Source: Notoacmeibacter ruber (lineage in GTDB: Bacteria; Pseudomonadota; Alphaproteobacteria; Rhizobiales; Rhizobiaceae). Taken from it: a DNA stretch of 64,000 nt. Below are positions 45,494 to 53,798 of the stretch, piece after piece. The first letter of the stretch is position 1; each line of letters opens with the position of its first letter. Position numbers and translations under genes: made by a program. The notes below the pieces were generated by a model that saw nothing but the letters and a program-made list of their open reading frames with translations, had not been told where the DNA came from and made no database searches. The DNA lies in NCBI RefSeq assembly GCF_003668555.1, contig NZ_RCWN01000001.1, forward strand, positions 1,784,501-1,848,500. The letters are read 5' to 3'.

Positions 45494-46906
45494 ATGTCGA
45501 TCACATTAAAGAAAAATCGAACTCGAACTGAGCGGCGGCTCGATGAGGCTTTGCATGATCTCCGGGCCGCTTTCGGCGAACGCATCAGCACCGGCCAGTC
45601 TGTCCGCGAAATCCATGGACGCGATGAATCGTGGCATCCGCCAGCCTTGCCGGATGCTGTCGTCTTTCCGCGAACAACCGAAGAAATTTCCTTTATCTGC
45701 CAAACCTGTACGAAATACGGCGTGCCGATCATCGCTTTCGGCGCGGGTTCGTCGATCGAAGGCGCTCTTATTCCCGTCGAAGGCGGCATTGTGGTCAGCA
45801 CGGTCGAGATGAAGCAGCTGCTCGATGTCGACTCGATCAGCTTCAACTGTACCGTGCAGCCAGGCCTTTGCCGGCGCGAACTCAACGAGCAGCTGCGTGA
45901 TACCGGCCTGTTCTTCACGGTGGACCCCGGCGCCGATGCCTCGATCGGAGGCATGGTCGCGACACGCGCCAGCGGAACGAACACCGTCCGCTACGGCACG
46001 ATGGCCGACGCCGTCCTCGGGCTGGAAGTGGTCCTCGCAGACGGGCGGGTGATAAAGACCGGCAGCCGTGCGCGCAAAAGCGCAGCCGGATACGACCTGA
46101 CGCACCTGTTCACAGGCTCCGAGGGCACGCTGGGTATCGTGACCAAAATCACGCTTAAACTGGCGCCGCTTCCCGAGACAATCGCATCGGCCACCTGCGC
46201 CTTCAGCGATCTGGAGAACGCGGTCGAGGCAGCGGTTGCCGTCATCGGCAGCGGCATGGGCGTCGCGAGGATCGAACTGCTCGACGAACTGATGATCGCT
46301 GCGGTCAACGATTATTCCAAGACGGACCTGCCGGTCTCGCCGCATCTCTTTCTGGAGTTTCATGGCACCACGGAGAGCACCAGAGCAGAGGCGGAGCTGG
46401 CCGCTTCAATCGCGGCCGACTATGGAGGAGAAGCGTTTCAGTGGACGACCAAGGCGGAGGACCGCAATCGCTTGTGGCGGGCGAGGCATGACTGCGCTTA
46501 TGCCTGCATGGCCTCTCAGCCCTCAAAACGGATGTTGACGACCGATGTCTGCGTTCCGCGCTCCGCCTTGACGGAGTGCATCCTGCAATCGCGCAGGGAT
46601 GCCGAAGAAAAAGGCCTGAGCGCGCCGGTTCTGGGCCATGTCGGGGATGGCAACTTCCATATGGCGCTGCTGATCGATCCAGAGGATCGGGGTGAACTGG
46701 CTGCGGCGAAATCGGTCGCAAGCGCCTTGGTCGAACGGGCGCTTGCCGCCGGCGGTACGGCAACCGGCGAACACGGGATCGGCCTGGGCAAACGGGACTA
46801 CATGCGACGCGAACACGGCGACAACGCCGTGGATATGATGGCCGGCATAAAGGCGCTGTTCGATCCCGACAATCTTCTGAACCCCGGCAAGGTACTGCCG
46901 GATTAG
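45494..46906 (+). CDS. FAD-linked D-lactate/glycolate-type dehydrogenase (GlcD/Dld family)
   Basis: Oxidises a 2-hydroxyacid and passes electrons to quinone or cytochrome c. 470 residues. The N-terminal FAD-binding domain shows VPIIAFGAGSSIEGALIPVE and DPGADASIGGMVATRASGTN; the C-terminal FAD-oxidase domain shows GHVGDGNFHMALLIDP and GTATGEHGIGLGKRDYM, the D-lactate dehydrogenase (cytochrome) type ending. D-lactate is the best guess, glycolate or D-2-hydroxyglutarate possible. No separate iron-sulfur subunit (GlcF) follows. GGGAGGAG six bases before the ATG supports the start. Confidence 0.9.
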   Translation: MSITLKKNRTRTERRLDEALHDLRAAFGERISTGQSVREIHGRDESWHPPALPDAVVFPRTTEEISFICQTCTKYGVPIIAFGAGSSIEGALIPVEGGIVVSTVEMKQLLDVDSISFNCTVQPGLCRRELNEQLRDTGLFFTVDPGADASIGGMVATRASGTNTVRYGTMADAVLGLEVVLADGRVIKTGSRARKSAAGYDLTHLFTGSEGTLGIVTKITLKLAPLPETIASATCAFSDLENAVEAAVAVIGSGMGVARIELLDELMIAAVNDYSKTDLPVSPHLFLEFHGTTESTRAEAELAASIAADYGGEAFQWTTKAEDRNRLWRARHDCAYACMASQPSKRMLTTDVCVPRSALTECILQSRRDAEEKGLSAPVLGHVGDGNFHMALLIDPEDRGELAAAKSVASALVERALAAGGTATGEHGIGLGKRDYMRREHGDNAVDMMAGIKALFDPDNLLNPGKVLPD

Positions 46907-46979
46907 ATCGAACATGACCGGCTGGCGCGGTTATCGCGGTTCGGGTTTCGCCCCCTCACCAAGGGCCGTCGATGGACAG

Positions 46980-47161
46980 GAGCCGGCCTTACGGCTGCCG
47001 CTGAAAGACCGGACCTTATCGCCGACGCCGTGGATCAGCTGAAGCGTATGTCAAAGAGTGATCGAGAGCAGATGGGTGCCAGAGGGCGAGAGGCCGCTTA
47101 TCAATACCATGAATATGGGGAGATCGCCCGCCAGCTCGACAGCGTTCTTGGCACTCTATGA
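46980..47161 (+). pseudogene. Remnant of a group-1 glycosyltransferase (C-terminal end only)
   Basis: Frame ending in TGA at 47159-47161 reads GAGLTAAAERPDLIADAV, QLKRMSKSDREQMGARGREA and HEYGEIARQLDSVLG, the typical C-terminus of GT4-family glycosyltransferases (the WcaI/capsular type). Upstream of 46980 the frame continues but has no family similarity, and the preceding dehydrogenase stops at 46906, so only about 60 of the usual 380-400 residues remain. No start codon or ribosome site belongs to it. It is a decayed gene at the left border of the polysaccharide locus, most likely left by a deletion. Confidence 0.72.
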
Positions 47162-47170
47162 TATGTCGCT

Positions 47171-48520
47171 CTACCTCCAGGCCTCGAGGCCGGGAGTAAT
47201 CAGAATGATCTGTCCCTCCCCCATCGGCACGTGACCCGGTGTTATGGTCGGCGCAGCAAAAAGCAGCTCTGTTCTGGGCATCGCATAGAGACCGAATATG
47301 GACGGATGATAGCCCGAAAAGCCTGAAGGCACCCGATCGTAAAGCCGCGTGGCCTGACACCAGCCATCGTCCGGCAAAATCTGCGTCGTCGCGCCAACTT
47401 CGAATCCATCGATAAAAGTCCGGCCGAACGTATCGGCAAGAACTGCGGCCGAGCCACTCAAGACATGAAGATGGTAATTCACCGTCAGCTGGGCGGGGAT
47501 CGGCACGGAGGGCGACGTGCAGAGAAGAGCGTGCGGATCGGCCCCGGATACGCCAACACTGGCCGCGCTCCCCTCTCCAGCGGTGATGCGGAGCGTATGG
47601 AATTCGACGCCGTACCGTTGTGCCGACCCGGTCCTGACCTTGAGCATCAGGGCCTCTATCTCCGGGTGGAGCACCGCATTGCTTCCGCCAAAGGTCGCAT
47701 TGTTGTGATGAAACTGGGGACCGGCCACGATCTCAGCGCCATTGTAAGCCCCGACATAGCCCGGCGCCACGAAAGCGCCGACGGCCACCGAAGTCGGCTC
47801 CGGCACACCGGCAAACCGCCCCCCATCCTTCAAGAGATTGAACGGTGCGGCGACCGGCGGCGTATTGGGCTGGCTCACCCGGCCACTTTCCCGGTCGATC
47901 ACGAGGACAGGCCGGAAGACCACACCGTCCGCCGACACTTTGATCTGGAAATCGTCCTTCTCGTCGAGGCCGATCTCCGCTCTGCCCTCAAAGCCGGTCT
48001 GCAGGATCAGGCTTGCAGCATCGCCTCCCGACCGCCTGTTGAGACAGAAACGAACACTGCCGTTTCCTGGCGTGACATCGTCATGACTGATGAGAACAGC
48101 GTCGGACTTCACAGCGAGACGATTGGTCGCGTCTGCCTCGGTATTGATCCCGAAGCGCGGCAAGGTGTCAGGGAAATCCGGCAACAGGTCGGTCCAGCCG
48201 CTTCCGTCGAAAGCAAGCAGGCTTTCCTCGTCCGAGACATAAACGATCCAACCTGCTGACGGCGTGGAGAAGGACCAGCCCTCATCCTGCCAGGCAACAA
48301 GGTCGTTATCGCGGCCAGCCCAATCGCCAACGGCATTCTCCGGAACGATCCAGCACTGTCCGTCTTCGGGAAGAAGAGATTGGGGGTCGATGATCTGGCG
48401 GCTAAGAGGCGCTGGTTGTACCAGCATGTCGAGCGCTCGCAGCGCCTCGTTCACGGTCACATGCTTCTGCGCCTGCTGCGGATAGAGGTAAGGCAGTTTG
48501 AGCGTAGATGTTGTCGACAT
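47171..48520 (-). CDS. DUF2793-domain protein (phage tail-like)
   Basis: 449 residues. The N-terminal 200 residues are a DUF2793 domain: LPYLYPQQAQKHVTVNEALR, ALDMLVQPAPLSRQIIDPQ and DLVAWQDEGWSFSTPSAGWI, seen in prophages and gene-transfer-agent-like tails of alphaproteobacteria. The rest (residues about 200-449) is beta-rich with no motif I recognise. AGGGTACC precedes the ATG at 48518-48520. No other phage gene is nearby, so it may be a stray or a domesticated surface-binding protein; placement beside polysaccharide genes would fit glycan binding, by inference only. Confidence 0.8.
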   Translation of the reverse strand: MSTTSTLKLPYLYPQQAQKHVTVNEALRALDMLVQPAPLSRQIIDPQSLLPEDGQCWIVPENAVGDWAGRDNDLVAWQDEGWSFSTPSAGWIVYVSDEESLLAFDGSGWTDLLPDFPDTLPRFGINTEADATNRLAVKSDAVLISHDDVTPGNGSVRFCLNRRSGGDAASLILQTGFEGRAEIGLDEKDDFQIKVSADGVVFRPVLVIDRESGRVSQPNTPPVAAPFNLLKDGGRFAGVPEPTSVAVGAFVAPGYVGAYNGAEIVAGPQFHHNNATFGGSNAVLHPEIEALMLKVRTGSAQRYGVEFHTLRITAGEGSAASVGVSGADPHALLCTSPSVPIPAQLTVNYHLHVLSGSAAVLADTFGRTFIDGFEVGATTQILPDDGWCQATRLYDRVPSGFSGYHPSIFGLYAMPRTELLFAAPTITPGHVPMGEGQIILITPGLEAWR

Positions 48521-48694
48521 GTCAGGTACCCTGGTTCCGTTTCCATGCCATTCTAATGGCACGTCGAACCGGGTGGATTGACAGCATCGAAGTCAGACCT
48601 GGCGAGATGAGGAGGTCGGGTCAAACACCGACCGTTCCCCTCCCAAACCATCCGAACAAAAGCGCCTGACCGCCTAAGGAAAGCGCGACCGTCC

Positions 48695-49632
48695 CTAGCG
48701 CATCGCGTCCGGCAAATCTCCCGGCGTCACCGGAGATGTGCGAATGGACGCGAGGGTTTCGATCGATGGACGCGTTTCCGATAGGGGGAAGCCGTTTCCG
48801 GCCAGAATTTCCTGATAAGACCGCGTATGCAGATCCGTGAAGCCGGCAGAAAACTCGATTTCGCTGCCGTCCACGGTGATCGAGCGGAAAGTGCGTTGGC
48901 CTGCCTCTTTCTGAGCGTCGGGAAGATCGGTGGCGTCGATCGAGAGGAACCAGCGGACGCGCGCACGCTCATATTCCAGATATCCGGCGGCTTTGGTCTC
49001 GTCCCTCAAATGGAGCCGGCTTTCTTGAAGGTCGCCAAAGACGAAATACAGCATGTCGAAAAAATGAACGCCGATATTTGTGGCGATACCGCCCGACTTT
49101 TTCTCCTCGCCCTTCCAACTGCGAAGATACCAGTTTTCTCGAGAGGTTATATAGGTGAGGTCGACCTCGTGCTTGGTATCCTGGTCCTTTCGCGCAGTTC
49201 GATGATCGAGGGGTGCTGACGTAACTGGAGGATCGTATTGACCTTGCGGCCCGTCGACTGCTCGATCTCCTGAAGGCCGTCAATGTTCCACGGGCTCAGA
49301 ACCACGGGCTTTTCGCATATGGCGTCCGCGCCCGAACGAAGCGCGAATCGCATGTGGCTGTCATGCAGGTGATTGGGCGAGCAAATCGAGACATAGTCGA
49401 TCTTCGGACCCTCACTGCGGCGCAGTTTATCGATATGACGGTCGAAGCGCTCGAACTCGGTGAAGAAACGGGCTTCAGGAAAATAGCTGTCGATCAGACC
49501 CACCGAATCGTTCGGATCCAGGGCAGCCAGAAGATCGCCACCGACCTCTTGTATCGCTTTCAGGTGCCTGGGCGCGCTGTAGCCGCCAAGTCCGATAAGG
49601 GCGAAATTGGGATTGGTCTGATCGGTTTGCAT
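48695..49632 (-). pseudogene. WbpB/WlbA-type UDP-sugar 3-dehydrogenase (Gfo/Idh/MocA), frameshifted
   Basis: Oxidoreductase of nucleotide-sugar synthesis, split by one frameshift. The 5' part (from ATG 49630-49632) has the NAD motif FALIGLGGYSAPRHLKAI, YVSICSPNHLHDSHMRFAL and CEKPVVLSPWNIDG, then leaves frame after QHPSIIELRER (near 49183-49189). The other frame continues without gap as KHEVDLTYITSRENWYLRSW, KSGGIATNIGVHFFDMLYFV and the C-terminal domain to 48695. Together this gives about 312 residues, the family's usual length (UDP-GlcNAc(A) 3-dehydrogenase, cf. WlbA). One base missing in AGGACCAGG would explain it. Either a real mutation, making the gene inactive, or a sequencing error; no other defect is seen. 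Confidence 0.82.
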
Positions 49633-49964
49633 CCGTCGCTGTAACCTTCTGCTATCGGACATCGGCGAGATCGCCGGCTTTTGTGCGGACGTTGAATCGC
49701 CCGGCTGCAAGTTGATAACAGGCCTCCCGTTTGCGCAAATGACCGTTGGAGTTTCTGCAATGAATCCGCGCGATTTTTAGATAACAAAACGTCTTCGCCA
49801 AACGGGATACCATGCATCTCTGGTTTGAGCTTGAGTGTAGGAATAAGAGACACTAAGCATCGCGCCAATTATCGTGACGTCCAGTCAAAAGAGTTGGACG
49901 ATTGGCGATTCGTTTCTGAACCAACGTTCAAGGTGCCTGCGGCACGAAGGAGATCCGCCCAGCC
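49633..49964. other. Intergenic region left of the nucleotide-sugar dehydrogenase
   Basis: 332 bases between the divergent frameshifted dehydrogenase and the 6-dehydrogenase. It has lower GC than the genes around it. AAGGAGAT just before 49965 is a good ribosome site. No RNA gene or convincing ORF was seen. It must hold promoters for both directions, though I could not place one with confidence. Confidence 0.5.
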
Positions 49965-51239
49965 ATGGCTACGCTCGATGGAAAGATCGCAATTATCGGC
50001 CTGGGATATGTCGGGCTGCCGCTTGCCGTCGCGTTCGGCGAGAAACGGCCGGTCATAGGCTTCGATATACGACAGGAGCGGATCGAAGAATTGCGGGCGG
50101 GGAAAGACCTTACCCTGGAGACGACGGACGAGGAACTCGCAGCGGCGACTCAGCTGGAATACACCAGCGACCCGGACGATCTGCGAGAGTGCCAGACATT
50201 CATCATCACCGTGCCGACACCGGTCGATCACGCCAACAGACCAGATTTGTCACCGGTCCGACGGGCCTCGGAGATGGTCGGGAAGATTATCGGTGCGAAT
50301 TCAGTCGTGATCTATGAGTCGACCGTATTTCCGGGCTGTACGCAAAATGTCTGTGTTCCGATTTTGGAAGAACAAAGCGGACTGAAGCACAACCAGGATT
50401 TCCACACGGGCTACTCACCGGAGCGTATCAATCCGGGTGATCGCTCTCACCGCTTGCAGACGATCGTAAAGGTGACGTCGGGATCAACCCCGCAGGTCGC
50501 GGAGAAGATCGATTCGCTCTATGGCGAGATCATCCATGCCGGAACCTACAAGGCTCCTTCCATCGAGGTAGCCGAGGCTGCTAAAGTGATCGAAAACACT
50601 CAGCGCGACCTCAACATCGCCCTCATGAACGAACTGTCGATCATCTTCGACAGGCTTTCCATCGATACGATAGAAGTATTGAAGACGGCAGGCACGAAGT
50701 GGAATTTCCTCCCGTTTCGGCCAGGTCTCGTCGGCGGTCACTGTATCGGTGTCGATCCTTATTATCTGACCTATCGGGCTGAAGAAGTCGGATACCACCC
50801 TCAGGTCATTCTGGCCGGCCGTCGGATCAATGACGGCATGGGCCGCAGCGTGGCCGAACGAGTCATGAAGCTCATGATGAAACGCGGCTTTCCGGTCGTC
50901 GACAGCCGCATCCTGGTTCTTGGTCTTGCTTTCAAGGAGAACTGTCCGGATCTGCGTAACAGCCGGGTCATCGATGTGATCGAGACGCTGGCCGACTACA
51001 ATGCCAATGTCGACGTCCATGATCCATGGGCAAGCGCCGAACAGTCGAACCGGGAATATGGCGTTGATCTCGTGGAGGAGCCGGAAAAAGGCGCATACGA
51101 TGCCGTGATTCTGGCTGTCGGCCATCGCGAATATATTGAGGCAGGCGCACAACGCCTCCGTTCCTACGGTAAGCAGGACGCCGTCTTTTACGACGTCAAG
51201 TCAGTTTTCGAGCGGGACGAAAGCGACGGAAGGCTCTAA
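49965..51239 (+). CDS. UDP-N-acetylhexosamine 6-dehydrogenase (TviB/WbpA-like)
   Basis: NAD-dependent oxidation of the C6 hydroxyl of a UDP-HexNAc to the uronic acid. 424 residues: N-terminal Rossmann [18 protein letters not shown], the central domain with [20 protein letters not shown] and the catalytic Cys in [18 protein letters not shown], then the C-terminal UDP-binding domain ([19 protein letters not shown]). This subfamily, with [17 protein letters not shown], acts on N-acetylated sugars (TviB/VipA). AAGGAGAT is the ribosome site. WbpA/TviB makes the substrate for WbpB-type enzymes, here frameshifted, so the two belong to one pathway. Confidence 0.93.
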   Translation: MATLDGKIAIIGLGYVGLPLAVAFGEKRPVIGFDIRQERIEELRAGKDLTLETTDEELAAATQLEYTSDPDDLRECQTFIITVPTPVDHANRPDLSPVRRASEMVGKIIGANSVVIYESTVFPGCTQNVCVPILEEQSGLKHNQDFHTGYSPERINPGDRSHRLQTIVKVTSGSTPQVAEKIDSLYGEIIHAGTYKAPSIEVAEAAKVIENTQRDLNIALMNELSIIFDRLSIDTIEVLKTAGTKWNFLPFRPGLVGGHCIGVDPYYLTYRAEEVGYHPQVILAGRRINDGMGRSVAERVMKLMMKRGFPVVDSRILVLGLAFKENCPDLRNSRVIDVIETLADYNANVDVHDPWASAEQSNREYGVDLVEEPEKGAYDAVILAVGHREYIEAGAQRLRSYGKQDAVFYDVKSVFERDESDGRL

Positions 51240-51359
51240 GCGGAGGATTTCCGAGGCAAGGTCATCGACCAGAGGATAAAGCATAGATTACGCATTGCCG
51301 AAGCATCGGCCCCCGTGCAAAAGGTGGTGCCTGCGGGGCCGAAATTGCTGAGGACTCAT

Positions 51360-51950
51360 TTGAAGCGTCTGTTCGACATCGTAATATCCGCATCGGGGTT
51401 GATTATACTTCTTCTTCCGATGGCGATACTTGCCTGCCTCGTTGCAGTAAAGCTCGGCCGTCCCATTTTCTTTCGCCAGGATCGTCCCGGGATGCACGGA
51501 CGAATCTTTCAGTTGGTCAAATTCCGGACCATGACGGATGAGCGGGATTCGTCAGGTGAATTGCTGCCGGATGCGCAGCGGCTCCCACCTTTTGGCCGGT
51601 GGCTCCGCGCGACGTCTCTGGATGAACTGCCGGAACTATGGAATGTCCTGAAAGGCGAAATGAGCCTGGTCGGCCCCCGTCCGCTTCTGGTGCAGTATCT
51701 GCCGCTCTATTCAGAACGTCAGAGTCGACGCCATGCGGTACGCCCGGGCCTGACCGGCTGGGCGCAGATCAACGGGCGCAATGCTCTCTCATGGCCGGAA
51801 AAATTCGAACTGGACGTTTGGTATGTCGAGAACCAAAGCTTCTGGCTTGATCTCAAGATTCTGGCGCGGACGGTCGCGGCAGTGCTGAAAAGTTCGGGAA
51901 TATCAGCCACGGGCGAAGCGACCATGCCGCCCTTTCGCGGTGAACGATGA
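51360..51950 (+). CDS. Polyprenyl-phosphate sugar-1-phosphate transferase (PglC-like)
   Basis: Membrane enzyme that starts lipid-linked glycan assembly by moving a sugar phosphate onto undecaprenyl phosphate. 196 residues if starting at the TTG at 51360, which has AGGA upstream and gives the family start KRLFDIVISASGLIILLLP. A GTG at 51315 would add 15 residues without a ribosome site. Marks: RPIFFRQDRPGMHG, FQLVKFRTMTDERD, SLDELPELWNVLKGEMSLVG and RPGLTGWAQINGRN. Short form without the extra membrane domain, as in PglC. Four-base overlap with the acetyltransferase gene. Confidence 0.9.
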   Translation: MKRLFDIVISASGLIILLLPMAILACLVAVKLGRPIFFRQDRPGMHGRIFQLVKFRTMTDERDSSGELLPDAQRLPPFGRWLRATSLDELPELWNVLKGEMSLVGPRPLLVQYLPLYSERQSRRHAVRPGLTGWAQINGRNALSWPEKFELDVWYVENQSFWLDLKILARTVAAVLKSSGISATGEATMPPFRGER

Positions 51951-52585
51951 AGCCGCTCGCTTTGCTCGGCGCCGGGGGGCATGGGCGCGTCGTTGCCGAC
52001 ACGGCGGAAATGGCGGGCTGGCGTGATATTGTTTTTCTCGACGACTGCTTTGACGAGCGTGCCAATAACGGCGTGTGGCCCGTCATCGGCCCCTTGGGCA
52101 AGTGGCACGAATTGATGCGGTCGCACGACCTCTTCATCAGTGTCGGCCACAATCAGACAAGACAGAACATCCTCTCGGAATTCAATCGTCTCAATATTCG
52201 TCAGCCGACGATCGTTCATTCTTCCGCCAGTATTTCTCGCCATTGCTCGCTGGACGCGGGGACGGTGGTTATGGCGGGCGGTATTGTGCAGGCTTTCGCG
52301 AATATAGGCAGTTCCGTTATTGTTAATACGGGAGCCACTGTGGATCACGACTGCCAGATTGCGGAAGCGGTTCACATTTCGCCTGGAGCCCACCTGGCGG
52401 GTACAGTGTCGGTTGGTGAGCGGAGCTGGATCGGTATTGGCGCCTCGGTCCGGCAGAACACGAGCATCGGTGCAGATGTCATCGTCGGTGCCGGCGCGAC
52501 GGTCGTCGATGATATTCCTGATGAAACCATGGTCACGGGCACACCGGCAAGAGCGACCCTAAGATCGGAGACCGGACGTGGCTGA
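51947..52585 (+). CDS. Sugar N-acetyltransferase, NeuD/PglD family
   Basis: 212 residues. N-terminal Rossmann-like part (LALLGAGGHGRVVADTAEMA) and C-terminal left-handed beta-helix of hexapeptide repeats (VVMAGGIVQAFANIGSSV, INVNTGATVDHDCQ-like segment with the catalytic His, then GTVSVGERSWIGIGASVRQN). PglD acetylates the 4-amino group of UDP-4-amino-sugars in bacillosamine synthesis. The ATGA overlap with the transferase and the aminotransferase next door support that pathway. Confidence 0.92.
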   Translation: MKPLALLGAGGHGRVVADTAEMAGWRDIVFLDDCFDERANNGVWPVIGPLGKWHELMRSHDLFISVGHNQTRQNILSEFNRLNIRQPTIVHSSASISRHCSLDAGTVVMAGGIVQAFANIGSSVIVNTGATVDHDCQIAEAVHISPGAHLAGTVSVGERSWIGIGASVRQNTSIGADVIVGAGATVVDDIPDETMVTGTPARATLRSETGRG

Positions 52586-53798
52586 TCACGCACCTTGGCC
52601 GAATTTCACCGACGAAGAAGCGGAGGCCGTCAGCCGCGTACTGCTGTCCAATAAGGTCAATTACTGGACCGGACAGGAATGTCGGCACTTCGAAAAAGAG
52701 TTCGCCACTTTTGCCGGAACAGATCACGCCATTGCAGTGGCGAACGGCACAGTGGCACTCGACCTCGCGTTGCACGGTCTGAAGATCGGCGCGGCCAATG
52801 GCGGCGATGCGGGTGATGAAGTCATCGTGACGCCCCGCAGTTTCATCGCTTCAGTCTCTTGCGTCATCCAGGCCGGCGCCAGACCCGTCTTTGCCGATGT
52901 GGGAGAGGAAAGCGGGAATCTGGAACCAGAGACCATCGCCGCAGCTCTATCCCCGCGGACACGCGCCGTTCTTTGCGTCCACCTTGGCGGTTTGCCATGC
53001 GATATGGATGCCATCCGCCAGACGGTGGGAGCCGATGTCTTTCTGATCGAGGACTGCGCTCAGGCCCACGGCGCCTTATACAAGGGGACCCCCGTCGGAA
53101 GTCTTGGCGACGTGGCAGCGTGGTCGTTCTGCCAGGACAAGATCATGACCACCGGCGGTGAAGGCGGCATGGTCACCTGCCATGACGAAACACTCTGGCG
53201 CCGGATGTGGTCATACAAGGATCATGGCAAAAGCTATGCCGCCGTCTACGAACACGATCATCCGCCCGGCTTTCGGTGGCTACACGAATCGATCGGCATG
53301 AATGGGCGGATGATCGAAATGGAAGCCGCAATCGGACGTATCCAGTTGCAGCGAATGGAGAGCTGGCACGCCGAACGCGCAGAGAACGCCCGACAACTTC
53401 ACGAGGCTCTGCTGCCTTATAGCGGACCCGAGGGCTTCATCCGACTTCCACAGCCCGTTTACCTCGGAGCAACGCAGGAAGCGGATCAGGCGAACAGCTA
53501 CCGTCACGCATGGTACAGATTTATCGCGTTCGTCAGGCCCGAAAGGCTGCCCGCGAGTTCCGATCGCGACGCTATTCTGAGGCACCTGCAACAGCAGGGC
53601 GTCGCATGCATGCAAGGAAGCTGCTCGGAAATCTATCTGGAAAAAGCGTTCGATGGGCTGGGCTGCCGACCTTTGGAGCGACTGCCCGTCGCAAGACAGC
53701 TGGGGGAGACCAGCCTTACCTTCCTGATCCATCCAGGACTGACGATACCGTCTTTCAATCTGAGCGCGGAGCGTCTTTCCGATGCATCGATATGTTGA
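52578..53798 (+). CDS. DegT/DnrJ/EryC1 sugar aminotransferase (PglE-like)
   Basis: PLP-dependent transfer of an amino group to the 4-keto sugar. 406 residues starting at a GTG that overlaps the previous gene by 8 bases. Marks: the PLP site AVANGTVALDLALHGL, GDEVIVTPRSFIASVSCV, VFLIEDCAQAHGALYKG, and the lysine in WSFCQDKIMTTGGEGGMV. The C-terminal part (MNGRMIEMEAAIGRIQLQRM) matches. UDP-4-keto-6-deoxy-GlcNAc made by the PglF-like enzyme is the expected substrate. Confidence 0.92.
   Translation: MADHAPWPNFTDEEAEAVSRVLLSNKVNYWTGQECRHFEKEFATFAGTDHAIAVANGTVALDLALHGLKIGAANGGDAGDEVIVTPRSFIASVSCVIQAGARPVFADVGEESGNLEPETIAAALSPRTRAVLCVHLGGLPCDMDAIRQTVGADVFLIEDCAQAHGALYKGTPVGSLGDVAAWSFCQDKIMTTGGEGGMVTCHDETLWRRMWSYKDHGKSYAAVYEHDHPPGFRWLHESIGMNGRMIEMEAAIGRIQLQRMESWHAERAENARQLHEALLPYSGPEGFIRLPQPVYLGATQEADQANSYRHAWYRFIAFVRPERLPASSDRDAILRHLQQQGVACMQGSCSEIYLEKAFDGLGCRPLERLPVARQLGETSLTFLIHPGLTIPSFNLSAERLSDASIC

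Noticed and set aside
46907..46979. Extending the glycosyltransferase remnant to the dehydrogenase stop
   Set aside because: The frame is open but the residues (SRFGFRPLTKGRRW) have no glycosyltransferase similarity.
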